DNA of 58,693 bases from Clostridia bacterium (lineage in GTDB: Bacteria > Bacillota > Clostridia > Christensenellales > Aristaeellaceae), in contig JAGBEX010000008.1 in assembly GCA_017936765.1 (NCBI GenBank), positions 1 through 58,693 of the forward strand, read 5' to 3'. Positions 1-10,123 of the stretch are shown here, one piece after another (positions within the stretch are counted from its first letter, which is position 1; the number at the start of each line of letters is the position of its first letter). The notes beneath the pieces are model-generated. The model had not been told where the DNA came from and ran no database searches. It saw only the letters and a list, made by a program, of their open reading frames with translations. The position numbers were made by a program, and so were the translations under genes.

Positions 1-13
1 CTTCGTGGGGAAT

Positions 14-73
14 CCAGAGGGGCAAAGCCCCTTTGGCGGTGGGAGTCCAGAGGGAGGCAGCGCCTCCCTCTGG
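14..73. repeat. Two GC-rich palindromes of the modular intergenic family
   Basis: There are two hairpins. Positions 14-36 pair CCAGAGGGGC with GCCCCTTTGG around AAA, with one mismatch. Positions 47-73 are a perfect 12-bp inverted repeat (CCAGAGGGAGGC, loop AGC) that touches the stop codon of the adaptor gene starting at 74. There is no T-tract, so a simple Rho-independent terminator is unlikely. Similar modules recur at 14986-15241, 22918-23025, 30857-31039 and 38100-38246. Confidence 0.8.
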
Positions 74-1444
74 TCACTGCACGTACTCCATGACGGTTTG
101 GCCGTCGGTGAGGGCGCGGTCTTCGCGGTCGGCGAGTTGCTGGTAGGAGAGGTCTTCGGAGATGGAGACGGATTTGTCGCTCTTTTCGAGGACGGTGACG
201 GGGGTTTTGACGATCTTCATGGTGGCGGAGGACATAAAGCCGCCCCAATCGTGCTGGATGAGGTAGACGTAGTGGTCGTTCTCCTGGCCGCGCAGGGCGC
301 TGGGGGGCAGGAGGGTGGTGGCCTTCTTGGCGCGGTAGGTGATGTTCACGTTCACGCCGCCATCGCTGACCATGCGGCGCACGGCGGTGGATTCAGGGGT
401 GAGCATTTCCTCCGGCAGAAGGATGTACAGGTGCGTGCTGCCGTCCGCCTCGATGCTGGTCTTTTCCACCTCGGTCTTGATGGTCCCCAGCGCATCGCTG
501 TCGATCTCCGCGCGGGTGCCATCGGCAATGCTGCGCTCCACACCGCCCAGGGGAGCGCGAAGCACAGGCACGGAACCCTCGGCGCTCATCGCATAGGCGG
601 GCTTGCCGCCATCGTAGACCGCACCTTCTTCCACGGCAATGGAAACAATGTACCCATCCCGGGGCGCCACCACCTTTTCCAGCGCCGACATGGTGGCGTG
701 CAGCTCGATCATCTGCTGGGTCAGCTCATCCATGGCCTTGATAAGGGCGTTGCGGTCGTTGATGTACTTGAACACATTGTCCTTTACCCGCAGCTTTTTG
801 TCCTCCAGGATCTCATAGAAGGCAGCGGACGCAGCCTCATAGGTGCTTTGCAGCACGCTGACGCGATCCACCGCCAGCTTGAGAGTGGAGGGCGCGTCCC
901 CGGCCAGCACCAGCTGCTGCGCCCAGGTGGATGCCTCCCCCGCCAGCACCAGACCGTGCTGCTGCGCCAGGAGGCGGGCAGCGTATTGGGCGTCGGTCAG
1001 ATCGTCCTGGGCGGAAAGCATGGCATCATAGAGTTCGTTCTGCTTGCTTTCCTTGGAAAGCTTGCGGTTGGCAATGTCCAGGTCGATGAGTTCCTTCGCC
1101 TTGGCATCGTAGTCCTTCCGCAGCTTTTCCATGTCCTCTTCATAGCTGGGCGCCTGGGCGGTGAAGATGGTCTCCCCCGCCTTCACATAGTGGCCGGGCT
1201 TGACGTGGACGGCCTTCACGGTCACGTTCAGGTCGGCGGCTTCCTCCACGGTGATTTCTTCCGTTTTGGGAAAGTGGATCTCGGCGTGGAAATTCATCTT
1301 TTCTTCAAAGCGACCGGTGGATGCGGTGATCAGCTGCACCTTGGGGGTGGTGATGGTCTGCACGGTGCGGGCGAAGAACATACACAGCGCCACCAGCACC
1401 GCCAACACAATCAACCCCCGCAGGGCGAACTTTTTCAGCTTCAT
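74..1444 (-). CDS. HlyD/RND-type membrane fusion (adaptor) protein
   Basis: 456 aa. A single N-terminal membrane anchor (about residues 8-25) precedes an extracytoplasmic adaptor. Two biotinyl-lipoyl half-motifs (about 72-99, with VKPGHYVKAGE, and 258-287, with APRDGYIVS) flank a helical hairpin at 100-255, followed by a beta-barrel-like C-terminus. This is the architecture of HlyD and MacA-type adaptors, which normally couple an ABC or RND exporter to the envelope. It is the last gene of an operon behind a solute-binding protein and two sugar-type permeases, 15 nt after the second permease, with a good AAGGAGG site. No exporter ATPase or permease of the usual partner type is adjacent, so its role here is open. 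Confidence 0.75.
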   Translation of the reverse strand: MKLKKFALRGLIVLAVLVALCMFFARTVQTITTPKVQLITASTGRFEEKMNFHAEIHFPKTEEITVEEAADLNVTVKAVHVKPGHYVKAGETIFTAQAPSYEEDMEKLRKDYDAKAKELIDLDIANRKLSKESKQNELYDAMLSAQDDLTDAQYAARLLAQQHGLVLAGEASTWAQQLVLAGDAPSTLKLAVDRVSVLQSTYEAASAAFYEILEDKKLRVKDNVFKYINDRNALIKAMDELTQQMIELHATMSALEKVVAPRDGYIVSIAVEEGAVYDGGKPAYAMSAEGSVPVLRAPLGGVERSIADGTRAEIDSDALGTIKTEVEKTSIEADGSTHLYILLPEEMLTPESTAVRRMVSDGGVNVNITYRAKKATTLLPPSALRGQENDHYVYLIQHDWGGFMSSATMKIVKTPVTVLEKSDKSVSISEDLSYQQLADREDRALTDGQTVMEYVQ

Positions 1445-1459
1445 GGTGAGAGACCCTCC

Positions 1460-2338
1460 TTATTTCAGCTCGCTGAGCTGGATGCCCGCCACAATGTCCT
1501 CCTGGAAATACAGGTAGATGAGCAGGGTGGGCAGAATGTAGAGCGCGGAACCGGCAAAGGCCACATCGGCTCCCTCGGTGGAGATCTGGTTGAACATCAC
1601 CGAAAGGGGGCGCAGGTTGGGGCGATTGGCCAGGTAGATCAGGGGCTGCTCCACCATGTTCCAGCAATCCGCAAAGGACAGCGCCGCCGCCGCGCCAATG
1701 ATGGGCTTGCACACCGGCAATATCACATGGATGTACCCCCGCACCGCGCCCACGCCATCCACCATGCCGGCCTCCAGCAGCTCGCCGGGCAAGCTGACCA
1801 TGAACTGGCGCAGAAGAAAGATGTAGAAGGGCGAGAAGCACATGGGCAGGATCACCGCCCATATGGTGTCCATCAGGCCGAGCCAGCGCAGCACCATCAC
1901 GCTGGGCGCCATGGTGACCTGGAAGGGCAGGATCATCAATACCAGAATGCAAAAGAAAATCAGGTCCCTCCCCCGGAAGGTGAAGCGGCTGAGGGCATAA
2001 GCCGTCAGGGGAACGATGACCCCCTGCCCCACCAGGATCGCTCCGGCGTACATGGCCGAATTGCAGAACAGGCGCAGGTAGGTGGGGTCCTCAATGAAGA
2101 TCTTGTAATACTGCCGCAGGGAAAAGACCGCAGGAGAATAGAGAACGTCCAGCCACTCTTCGGCATCATAGCTGCCCCGCTGGTTGAGGTAGGCCTCGAT
2201 CTCCCCCTTGGGAAAGAAGGAGTAGAGGAAGGTGAACACGATGGGGAGCAGGATCAGCGCGCACAGCGCTGTGAGGATCAGCATGGCCACCCAGCCGCTG
2301 AAGGAGAGCCGCCCGCTGCGGCGGATACGTCTGCCCAT
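1460..2338 (-). CDS. Carbohydrate ABC transporter permease, MalG type
   Basis: 292 aa with six predicted membrane helices. A binding-protein-dependent transport motif (EAGMVDGVGAVRGYIHVILP) sits in the loop that contacts the ATPase. The family forms the inner-membrane channel of CUT1 sugar importers with a MalF-type partner, here the gene immediately upstream. The start is placed at 2338, where AAAGGAGG lies 6-8 nt upstream; an in-frame extension to 2386 would add 16 residues without membrane character. No ATPase is encoded nearby, so a shared MsmX-like ATPase elsewhere is presumed. The substrate cannot be read from the sequence. Confidence 0.85.
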   Translation of the reverse strand: MGRRIRRSGRLSFSGWVAMLILTALCALILLPIVFTFLYSFFPKGEIEAYLNQRGSYDAEEWLDVLYSPAVFSLRQYYKIFIEDPTYLRLFCNSAMYAGAILVGQGVIVPLTAYALSRFTFRGRDLIFFCILVLMILPFQVTMAPSVMVLRWLGLMDTIWAVILPMCFSPFYIFLLRQFMVSLPGELLEAGMVDGVGAVRGYIHVILPVCKPIIGAAAALSFADCWNMVEQPLIYLANRPNLRPLSVMFNQISTEGADVAFAGSALYILPTLLIYLYFQEDIVAGIQLSELK

Positions 2339-2351
2339 GGGGAGCCTCCTT

Positions 2352-3203
2352 TCAAGTGTTGGGGGAACGGACGGCCTTGCTCGCATACATCATCGCAAAG
2401 AGAACCATCACGCCAATGGCGAAGAGGTAGGCCGCCGTCGTCACATCCTGATATTCCAGTTTGGCAAACTTGTTGTTCATAAAGTGCTGCAGGGTGTAGA
2501 TCTGTGGCGTGGGGTAATCGCCGCCGATGAAGTAGGCCTCCTTGAAGATCTTGAAGGCGTTCACCCAGGCCAGCACAAACACCAGGAACGCGGTGGGCAG
2601 GATTTGCGGCAGGGTGATGCGGAAGGCCTGCCGCCACCAGCCCGCGCCCTCCAGGGAGGCATACTCATACAGGGAGGGATGCACCGCCTCCAGGGCGGAG
2701 GCGAACAGCACCACCGAGAAGCCCACGTTCTTCCATATATACATCAGCACAATGGGAACGCGCAGGGCGGCTTCCTCCAGCCAGAGGACGCGCTCATAGC
2801 CCAATTGCACCACCAGGCGGTTGATCACGCCGCCGTAGTCGAACATCAGCGTCCAGATCAGCAGCATGGCGGAGGTGGGCATCAGGTACGGCAGGAGCAG
2901 CACATTGCGGAAGGGGATGGAGCGCTGCTTCAGGATCTTGAGCATGGCAGCCAGCATAAAGGCCATGAGCCATATGGCCGGAGCGCAGAGCAGGGACAGC
3001 TCCCAGGTGTTCTTCAGCCCCAGCTGAAACATGGGATTCTGGCTCACCCGCTGATAGTTGGCCAGCCCCACAAAATTGTTGGCAAAGGTGCCATCCATCA
3101 GCGAGAAATACACCCCGCCCACCAGCGGCACCACATAAAAGGTCATCAGACCCAGCAGCCCCGGCAACAGCAGCAGCCAAACGATCTTTTTGCGATGGAA
3201 CAC
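2352..3203 (-). CDS. Carbohydrate ABC transporter permease, MalF type
   Basis: 283 aa, hydrophobic, starting with a GTG codon behind GGGAG (FHRKKIVWLLLLPGLLGL opens the first helix). The EAA-type loop reads EYASLEGAGWWRQAFRITLP, typical of the first permease of CUT1 importers. It lies between the binding protein (35 nt upstream) and the MalG-type permease (13 nt downstream), so the three are almost certainly co-transcribed. It would form the heterodimeric channel with the MalG-type partner. An overlapping ATG in another frame gives no permease and was not used. Confidence 0.83.
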   Translation of the reverse strand: MFHRKKIVWLLLLPGLLGLMTFYVVPLVGGVYFSLMDGTFANNFVGLANYQRVSQNPMFQLGLKNTWELSLLCAPAIWLMAFMLAAMLKILKQRSIPFRNVLLLPYLMPTSAMLLIWTLMFDYGGVINRLVVQLGYERVLWLEEAALRVPIVLMYIWKNVGFSVVLFASALEAVHPSLYEYASLEGAGWWRQAFRITLPQILPTAFLVFVLAWVNAFKIFKEAYFIGGDYPTPQIYTLQHFMNNKFAKLEYQDVTTAAYLFAIGVMVLFAMMYASKAVRSPNT

Positions 3204-3238
3204 CCCATCGTCTCCCTTCCTGCAGGGTCATCCCTGCA

Positions 3239-5560
3239 TCAATAATCTTCCATCTGCATCATCATGATCTTGTTGTCAGCATCGCGGATGAACTGTTCCA
3301 GCTTGATCTGCCCGGCCTGATAGCGGTCCATCAGCGTGCGCAGCTCCGGGGACACGCTGTCCTGGGTGCCGCTGAGGAAGGTGGGCTTCTTCACATACAT
3401 ATGGGGAACGATCTGCTCGTTATAGCGGGCGATGGCCTCGGCAGAGATCTCCCAGCGCTCGGTGGACTTGTATTCCTCGTTCCAGGCCTTCTGCTCGTCG
3501 ATCATCATCTGAAAGTCCTTCTTTTCGGCCTCCGGCGCCTCGGCCAGCTGTGCCTCCAAACGCTCCATGGCCTTCTCCATGCTTTCCAGGTTCCTCTGAT
3601 AATACCGGTTCTCCACCGGCTCCTTCAGGTCGGCAAAGATGGTATAGGCATTGGTCGTGTTGTTCTCCGGCAGGCTCTGCAGCTTGCACAACAGCAGGTT
3701 CTGCGCCTCGGTCATGTTGGCGCAGCGGGGATTGATAAACGCCAGCTCCAGCTCCACACCGGTCACATAGTCCGTGTCCGGGGTGAGGGTCATGGGGATG
3801 AAGGTGCGATACTTGTTATCCGTGTCAAAGCTGCCCACCACGGTGTAGTTGGGCATCAGCAGTCCCTGACGGTAGCCCACCTCGTCCTCGTTTTCCAGGT
3901 TGGCACCCCGGGTGAGGTCGTCGGTGTGCATGGCCTCCAGGGCCTCCAGCATGGCACGGAATTCCGGCGAGGTGAAGCGCACCTGCTGATCCTTGGCTGT
4001 GCAGTAGTTCAGGTAGCCCTCCACCATGTAGTTCAGCAGGGCGGCCTTGTAATCATCGGTGTACTCAATGAGGGTATACTGGGGATATTCCTCCACCCAC
4101 TCATCGTTCCAGCGGGTGGCGAACTGGCACAGCTCCACATAGTTGGTGGGGATATCCTCGATAGTCAGCCCCATGTCCTCCATGACGCCATTGGCCACAT
4201 ACCAGCCATCGAAGCTGTAGGCATACAGCGGAATGGCATAGAGCTTGCCGTCCTTCATCACCGCATCCCGGAAGGCAGGCTGCATCCGCTCCACATAGGC
4301 CATCAGCTCCTTGTTGCCGGACAGGTCGGCGCAATAGCCCTTCTCCATCAGCTTGAAGAAGCTGGAATAGCCGGTATTCATGCGCAGCACGTCCAGGGTG
4401 TTGTCGCCGGAGACCATGGCCTGGCTGATCTGCTCCAGGGATTCGTAATACTCATTCATGGTATACACAGGCACCTGGGGATATTTGCTGGTGAAGGCCC
4501 GGGTGCCGCTATCCATGTAGTCGCCGTACACGTTCAGATACACATCGCTCTTGTAGTCCAGCGACATGGTGCGGCCCGTGACCTGGTTGGGACAATCCAC
4601 AAAGGTGCTGCCCACCACCGCCAGGTTGTAGGTCCAGTCAGCAGGGATATACCCCACCTGCTGGGGCTTGCCCAGGTCCACCATGGCCATGATGCGGCAG
4701 TTCTGCACATACACCAGGGCATTCAGCGCAGAAGAATACGTCACGTAGGGTACGCTTTCCTCCGGCATTTCGCCCATGGCCTGCACCGTGTCGGCAGCGG
4801 GATCGTAGAGATTCAGCGTCGCCTTGCGCATCTCTCCCTTTTCGGCGTCATAGGCGTTCATTTCGTCACGGCAGATCACCACGGCCTTGCCGTCCTTCCA
4901 CTCGGCAACGCGCTGGGGGAATTCCACCTTGCTGCGCTTCACTTCACCGGTGGTCAGGTCGATCACCAGCAGGCGGTTGTCCTGCATTCCTTCATCGGTG
5001 TAGTCCTCTGCCAGATACAGCAGCTTGCCGCCCGCCGCCGCATACTGGTTGGCAGACAGCAGGTACTGATAATCCTCGCTCTTGTGGTACATCAGGGAGG
5101 TGTCCTTCAGCTGCGCCACGTCCTGATAGACCACCTTGCCACCCTCCACCGTCATGGTGAAGATCTTGCCATTGTAGCCGTTCATGCCCATCAGGCGCTC
5201 CCCGTCGGAGAACATCAGGCTCAGGGCGTACTGGGGATCCACCTGTCCGTTGGCCTTCTCATCGCCCTTGATCACGCTTTCTACTTCGTCCAGGGAAGAA
5301 TAGTAGCCTGCATAAAACAGGTTGTCCGCCAGCTTTTCCGCCCGGGGCATATCTTCCTTCCAATAAAACAGCTCATGCCCCTCGGTGCCGTTCATCAAAA
5401 GATACAGCGTATCCCCCACCACGGCGCGGGCTGTCACGCTGCGCCACGCCTCCTCGTCCTGGGGTTCCTCCAGAATGGTGGCGTCCACCGCCAGCGCACC
5501 GGAAAGCGAAGCGCACAGGCACATCAGCATCAGCAAAGCAGCTATGATCTTCTTCAACAT
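3239..5560 (-). CDS. Extracellular solute-binding protein with extra N-terminal propeller-like region
   Basis: About 773 aa, far longer than the usual 420-550 aa of family 1 binding proteins. A Sec signal peptide (LKKIIAALLMLMCLCASLSGALA) is followed by about 300 residues of short beta-rich repeats (GDTLYLLMNG, GGKLLYLAED, NRLLVIDLTTGEV) that look like propeller blades. The C-terminal part (VYGDYMDSGTRAF onward, with GKLYAIPLYAYSFDGWYV) is a family 1 solute-binding domain. No convincing lipobox is seen, so surface attachment is unclear. Three consecutive ATGs follow GGAGG; the third (5560) has the best spacing. It leads the operon with the two permeases and the HlyD-like adaptor. The fold of the N-terminal region is my inference from repeat pattern only. 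Confidence 0.78.
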   Translation of the reverse strand: MLKKIIAALLMLMCLCASLSGALAVDATILEEPQDEEAWRSVTARAVVGDTLYLLMNGTEGHELFYWKEDMPRAEKLADNLFYAGYYSSLDEVESVIKGDEKANGQVDPQYALSLMFSDGERLMGMNGYNGKIFTMTVEGGKVVYQDVAQLKDTSLMYHKSEDYQYLLSANQYAAAGGKLLYLAEDYTDEGMQDNRLLVIDLTTGEVKRSKVEFPQRVAEWKDGKAVVICRDEMNAYDAEKGEMRKATLNLYDPAADTVQAMGEMPEESVPYVTYSSALNALVYVQNCRIMAMVDLGKPQQVGYIPADWTYNLAVVGSTFVDCPNQVTGRTMSLDYKSDVYLNVYGDYMDSGTRAFTSKYPQVPVYTMNEYYESLEQISQAMVSGDNTLDVLRMNTGYSSFFKLMEKGYCADLSGNKELMAYVERMQPAFRDAVMKDGKLYAIPLYAYSFDGWYVANGVMEDMGLTIEDIPTNYVELCQFATRWNDEWVEEYPQYTLIEYTDDYKAALLNYMVEGYLNYCTAKDQQVRFTSPEFRAMLEALEAMHTDDLTRGANLENEDEVGYRQGLLMPNYTVVGSFDTDNKYRTFIPMTLTPDTDYVTGVELELAFINPRCANMTEAQNLLLCKLQSLPENNTTNAYTIFADLKEPVENRYYQRNLESMEKAMERLEAQLAEAPEAEKKDFQMMIDEQKAWNEEYKSTERWEISAEAIARYNEQIVPHMYVKKPTFLSGTQDSVSPELRTLMDRYQAGQIKLEQFIRDADNKIMMMQMEDY

Positions 5561-5647
5561 CATCATGTCCTCCATTGTCGGTATGGCAGCAGGCAAAAGC
5601 GCCTGTATCATCCATGCAACGGAACACATGGGCATTTTCTTCCATAT

Positions 5648-5676
5648 TTGTTAAACTTGTTACAACTTTTTGTGAA
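5648..5676 (-). promoter_or_regulatory. Possible promoter of the solute-binding protein operon
   Basis: On the minus strand TTCACA (5671-5676) and TAACAA (5648-5653) are 17 bp apart, just beyond the guaB terminator. The -10 is a weak match, so this is tentative. Confidence 0.35.
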
Positions 5677-5680
5677 GCAC

Positions 5681-5714
5681 AAAAAAGCGGACGGTGCATT
5701 GCTGCATCGTCCGC
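5681..5714 (-). terminator. Rho-independent terminator of guaB
   Basis: On the minus strand a 12-bp stem (GCGGACGATGCA, loop GCAA, one G-T/A-C mismatch) is followed by six T residues, 15 nt after the guaB stop codon. Confidence 0.9.
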
Positions 5715-5728
5715 TGTGAAAGGACATA

Positions 5729-7204
<1,476 letters not shown>

Positions 7205-7221
7205 CTATAAGATTAACGATG

Positions 7222-7251
7222 ATTGTAGCAAAATGTACGCCATTTTGTCAA
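7222..7251 (-). promoter_or_regulatory. Sigma-A type promoter of guaB
   Basis: On the minus strand TTGACA (7246-7251) and TACAAT (7222-7227) are separated by 18 bp, about 40 nt upstream of the start codon. Confidence 0.8.
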
Positions 7252-7301
7252 TGGCTTTTCCGACGAATTTCACCCCAGATGAGCAATCTGCATTGTATAC
7301 A

Positions 7302-7330
7302 TTCACAAACGCAAGAATCTGTGCTATAAT
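7302..7330 (+). promoter_or_regulatory. Sigma-A type promoter of the cytidylate-kinase-like gene
   Basis: TTCACA (7302-7307) and a perfect TATAAT (7325-7330) are separated by 17 bp. It diverges from the guaB promoter. Confidence 0.8.
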
Positions 7331-7393
7331 AACGTTAGATAAGTGACTCCGTTCCATTTCTACCATTTATTTATTTGAAAGCGAGGGATCGGC

Positions 7394-8032
7394 ATGACAA
7401 ATCTCGTGATCACCATTGGCAGACAGTTTGGCTCCGGCGGACGGCAGATCGGCAGGCTCCTTTCCGAAAAGCTGGGCATCCCCTACTACGATAAGGAAAT
7501 CCTGGCCGAGGCCGCCAAGGAAAGCGGCCTCTGCGAGGAGATCCTGGAGCATCACGACGAAAAGCCCACCGGGTCGCTGTTGTTCTCCCTGGTGACGGGG
7601 GTGCAGATGCACGGCAACCTGGGTGGCGCCTACATGGATATGCCCCTGAACCACAAGATCTTCCTGGCCCAGTTCGACGCCATCCGCCGCCTGGCCTCAG
7701 AGGGCGGGTGCATCATCGTTGGTCGCTGCGCCGACTATGTGCTGCGGGATAAGCCCAACGCTGTGAAGCTCTTTGTGAAGGCCGATATGCGCCAGCGCAT
7801 GGAGCGGGCGGTGGCCGTCCACGGTGTGGACATCGCCAAGGCCGAGGACTATGTGCGCAAGATGGACAAGCAGCGCGCCAGCTACTACAACTATTATGCC
7901 ACCAACACCTGGGGCGATGTGAACAACTATGACCTGTGCCTGGACACCGGCAAGCTGGGTATCGAAGGCTCGGTGGAGCTGATCATGGACTATGTTGCCC
8001 TGCGGGAAAAGGCGCTGAAAGGAACGAAATGA
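7394..8032 (+). CDS. Cytidylate kinase-like P-loop kinase
   Basis: 212 aa. The N-terminus ITIGRQFGSGGRQIG carries the glycine-rich loop of the cytidylate-kinase-like family, which has an FGSGG loop where typical Cmk has GPxGSGKS. The LID-type region contains KMDKQRASYYNYYA, and the QFDAIRRLASEGGCIIVGRCADYVL segment is typical of the family. These proteins are annotated as nucleotide kinases, but their true phosphoryl acceptor is generally unproven. Its stop overlaps the start of the next gene (ATGA), so the two are translationally coupled. The ribosome-binding site is modest (GAGGGA). Confidence 0.85.
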   Translation: MTNLVITIGRQFGSGGRQIGRLLSEKLGIPYYDKEILAEAAKESGLCEEILEHHDEKPTGSLLFSLVTGVQMHGNLGGAYMDMPLNHKIFLAQFDAIRRLASEGGCIIVGRCADYVLRDKPNAVKLFVKADMRQRMERAVAVHGVDIAKAEDYVRKMDKQRASYYNYYATNTWGDVNNYDLCLDTGKLGIEGSVELIMDYVALREKALKGTK

Positions 8033-8742
8033 CATCCATGGTAAAACGCTTATGCGCCCTGCTCTGTGCGCTGCTGCTCCTTCCTGGGGCAGCTTTGGGC
8101 GATATGATCTGGCCTGAACCCCTCACCCCCGGCCAGCAGAGCCTGAAGGCTTATGTGGATCGGGTGAACCAGAACCAGAGCCAGCAGAACCGCGGCTGGG
8201 TGAACTCCATTTTTGAATGCTATGCCACCTTTGCCGTGCTGGGCATGACCACCCTGGACATGGCGGAGATCCCCGAGGGTGTGGAGCTGTCCTTCACCCT
8301 GGAGGGCGACCACCTGGATACCCTGCAGCTGCGGGTGAACGACCCCACCCGCTTCGCCAACCTGGCTGCCAGCTGCATCCAGGCCGCCAGCCCCACCGCC
8401 ATCACCCTGGAGGATGCGCTGAAGGACCCCACCGCCTATGCCAACAAGGCCATGAAAAACCCGGTGAACTCCTTTGAGGACGAGATCATCGACCTGAACG
8501 GCATGACGCCCCGGGTGTACTACGCCTATTATCCCAACCAGTACAGGGACGGCGTGAACTGGCTGCAAATGACGCTGATCTTCCCCCTGCCCGGTGCCGG
8601 GGACGCCGCTGTGTTCACCACCGAAACGCCCCCGCCCATTGACCAGGATGCCGAGCATCCGGTGTATGATTACGATGGCGGCACGCATTTCGAGATCTTC
8701 ACCACCCCCACGCCGGAGCCGGATTCTCCGGCGATGGAATAG
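8029..8742 (+). CDS. Secreted protein of unknown function
   Basis: 237 aa from the ATG that overlaps the kinase stop codon (AAAGGAAC upstream); an alternative ATG lies at 8038. A clear Sec signal peptide (VKRLCALLCALLLLPGAALG) is followed by a soluble domain of about 215 residues with no family I recognise. The central part alternates predicted strands and helices (GVELSFTLEGDHLDTLQLRV). The last 40 residues are proline- and acid-rich (TETPPPIDQDAEHP, TPTPEPDSP), probably an exposed tail. Coupling to a cytoplasmic kinase is unusual and may only be organisational. Confidence 0.8.
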   Translation: MTSMVKRLCALLCALLLLPGAALGDMIWPEPLTPGQQSLKAYVDRVNQNQSQQNRGWVNSIFECYATFAVLGMTTLDMAEIPEGVELSFTLEGDHLDTLQLRVNDPTRFANLAASCIQAASPTAITLEDALKDPTAYANKAMKNPVNSFEDEIIDLNGMTPRVYYAYYPNQYRDGVNWLQMTLIFPLPGAGDAAVFTTETPPPIDQDAEHPVYDYDGGTHFEIFTTPTPEPDSPAME

Positions 8743-8839
8743 TCACGCAAAGGGATTTCGCCTCTGCGGAGGCGAGGAGGGAGCTTTCCGATCGCCCTCT
8801 CCACCCCTTCGAGACGATTGGTAATTTGTTTTCCATAGC

Positions 8840-8879
8840 AAAAGCCCGCGCTTCACATTCACATGAGGCGCGGGCTTTT
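8840..8879. terminator. Bidirectional terminator between convergent genes
   Basis: The stem GCCCGCGC/GCGCGGGC (8844-8851 with 8868-8875) has A and T tracts on both flanks. It serves the secreted-protein gene on the left and the membrane-protein gene on the right. Confidence 0.88.
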
Positions 8880-8893
8880 ATCATGCACAGTTA

Positions 8894-9382
8894 TCAGTCC
8901 AGCTGGCTCACCAGCAGGGAAAGATCCGTCAGGGAATTGGTCAGCTCGGTCTGGAGGTCTCCGGTCTGCATACCGGTGATCAGCTTGTTGGAGTAATCGT
9001 CCAGCAGGGCGTAGAGCTGGGTGAACACATCGTTGTTCACCAGATAGCCGCCTGCACCCTGCAGGCCAACGTTCAGCTGGTTGATGGTATCCATGGCGTA
9101 GAGGTGGCTGCGGATGCGCCCCAGGGTGGCAGCGGAGTTGGCGCCGGCGGTGCGGCTCAGGGAGCTGGTGAGGGACAGGGCATCGTTGCACTCAGTCTGG
9201 ATGCGGCGAACGAAGGTGGTGTGTGCCTCGGACTGGAAGCCCATGGCGCGGCCGCCGAAGATGGACAGCAGGATGCAGGCCACGGCCAGCAGCACCAGAA
9301 CAATATTGCGGATGCGATCCTTCATGCGGGGAGTGGCGCTGGTCTGCATCCCCTCGGCGCGAGAAGTATAGCGATGATACAT
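8894..9382 (-). CDS. Small membrane-anchored protein of unknown function
   Basis: 162 aa. A short basic cytoplasmic segment (about 1-25, MKDRIRN) precedes one hydrophobic helix (IVLVLLAVACILLSIFG, about 26-44) and an extracytoplasmic part of about 115 residues predicted to be mostly helical (RRIQTECNDALSLTSSLSRTAG, then YAMDTINQLNVGLQG). No catalytic motif is visible. The layout resembles the sensor half of a single-pass receptor without any signalling domain. It lies beside the spore genes but in the opposite direction; whether it is spore-related cannot be told. Transcription would start at the promoter at 9438-9466. Confidence 0.75.
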   Translation of the reverse strand: MYHRYTSRAEGMQTSATPRMKDRIRNIVLVLLAVACILLSIFGGRAMGFQSEAHTTFVRRIQTECNDALSLTSSLSRTAGANSAATLGRIRSHLYAMDTINQLNVGLQGAGGYLVNNDVFTQLYALLDDYSNKLITGMQTGDLQTELTNSLTDLSLLVSQLD

Positions 9383-9437
9383 GGTTTTCCCTCCTGTTAG
9401 GGGCGTAGTGACGCAGATGTTCCCATCTGCTATGGAT

Positions 9438-9466
9438 ATATTACCACTTTTGTTTCATTTCGTAAA
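9438..9466 (-). promoter_or_regulatory. Candidate promoter of the 162-aa membrane protein
   Basis: On the minus strand TTTACG (9461-9466) and TAATAT (9438-9443) are 17 bp apart. A small hairpin (GCAGATG/CATCTGC, 9413-9430) lies in the leader. Confidence 0.5.
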
Positions 9467-9571
9467 GGGGGACACGCACTTTTTTAACTTTTTCGACGCA
9501 TTTCGTGCGCAATATGCAGTATTTTTTCTGTTTTCCGGGGCAACCTCTTGTGTATCAGGAGGAAAAACGGC

Positions 9572-10123
9572 ATGATGCGCACCCTATTATCCCTTTGGCT
9601 GCTCCTTCAAACACTTTTCACTTCTTTTCCCACCGAAAGCCGCACCGTATTCGCCATGAAAACCGGCGTACTGCTGCGGATGCACGTGGTTGCCCAGGAC
9701 GACACCGCCGAAATGCAGCGGGTGAAGCTCTGCGTGCGGGATGCGGTGCAGGCCGCCTATGCCGCCGCCCCCGATCAGGGCGGTACCATGCTCCAGCGCA
9801 CCCAGGCGCTCTTGCCCCAGTTGACCCAGGCCGCCCAGGCCACCGCCCGGGCAGAGGGCTTTGACGGCCAGGTGGCCGTGGCCATCGAGACCCTCCCCTT
9901 CGACCAGCGCAGCCTGGATGGTCTCACCATTCCCGCTGGCACCTACCCCACGCTGATGATCCGCCTGGGGAACGCCCAGGGGCGGAACTGGTGGGGGCTG
10001 ATCGACCCGGAGCTGGCGCTGCAATGTGCCGAATTGGATGGCGAGTTGCCCTGGGACTGGAGCCTACACGGGTTTCTGCGGGCGCTGCTAGGGGATTGGT
10101 GGGAGGTGATGGCCCATGAGTAA
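9572..10123 (+). CDS. spoIIR: Stage II sporulation protein R (divergent)
   Basis: 183 aa. SpoIIR is a secreted forespore signal that activates SpoIIGA in the mother-cell membrane and so the processing of pro-sigma-E. An N-terminal hydrophobic segment (TLLSLWLLLQTLFTSF) is followed by the family signature LLRMHVVAQDDTAEMQRVKLCVRDAV, with further matches at IPAGTYPTLMIRLGNAQGRNWWG. The usual NWWCV is replaced by NWWGL, and the mid-region is shorter than in Bacillus. The start at 9572 has AGGAGG 8-9 nt upstream. It overlaps sleB by 8 nt. The call rests on motif recognition, since the protein is divergent. Confidence 0.78.
   Translation: MMRTLLSLWLLLQTLFTSFPTESRTVFAMKTGVLLRMHVVAQDDTAEMQRVKLCVRDAVQAAYAAAPDQGGTMLQRTQALLPQLTQAAQATARAEGFDGQVAVAIETLPFDQRSLDGLTIPAGTYPTLMIRLGNAQGRNWWGLIDPELALQCAELDGELPWDWSLHGFLRALLGDWWEVMAHE

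Noticed and set aside
5..2482. Long open frame on the plus strand opposite the adaptor and permease genes
   Set aside because: It is Gly/His/Gln-rich with no domain, lacks a ribosome-binding site, and covers three genes with clear families on the minus strand. High G+C makes such antisense frames common; the same applies to 3401-5719 (+), 15239-17830 (-), 22028-26008 (+) and 53175-55286 (+).
9513..9550. Sigma-F promoter before spoIIR
   Set aside because: A GTATT and GGGCAACCT pair is present, but the spacing (about 14 bp) and two consensus mismatches make it unconvincing.
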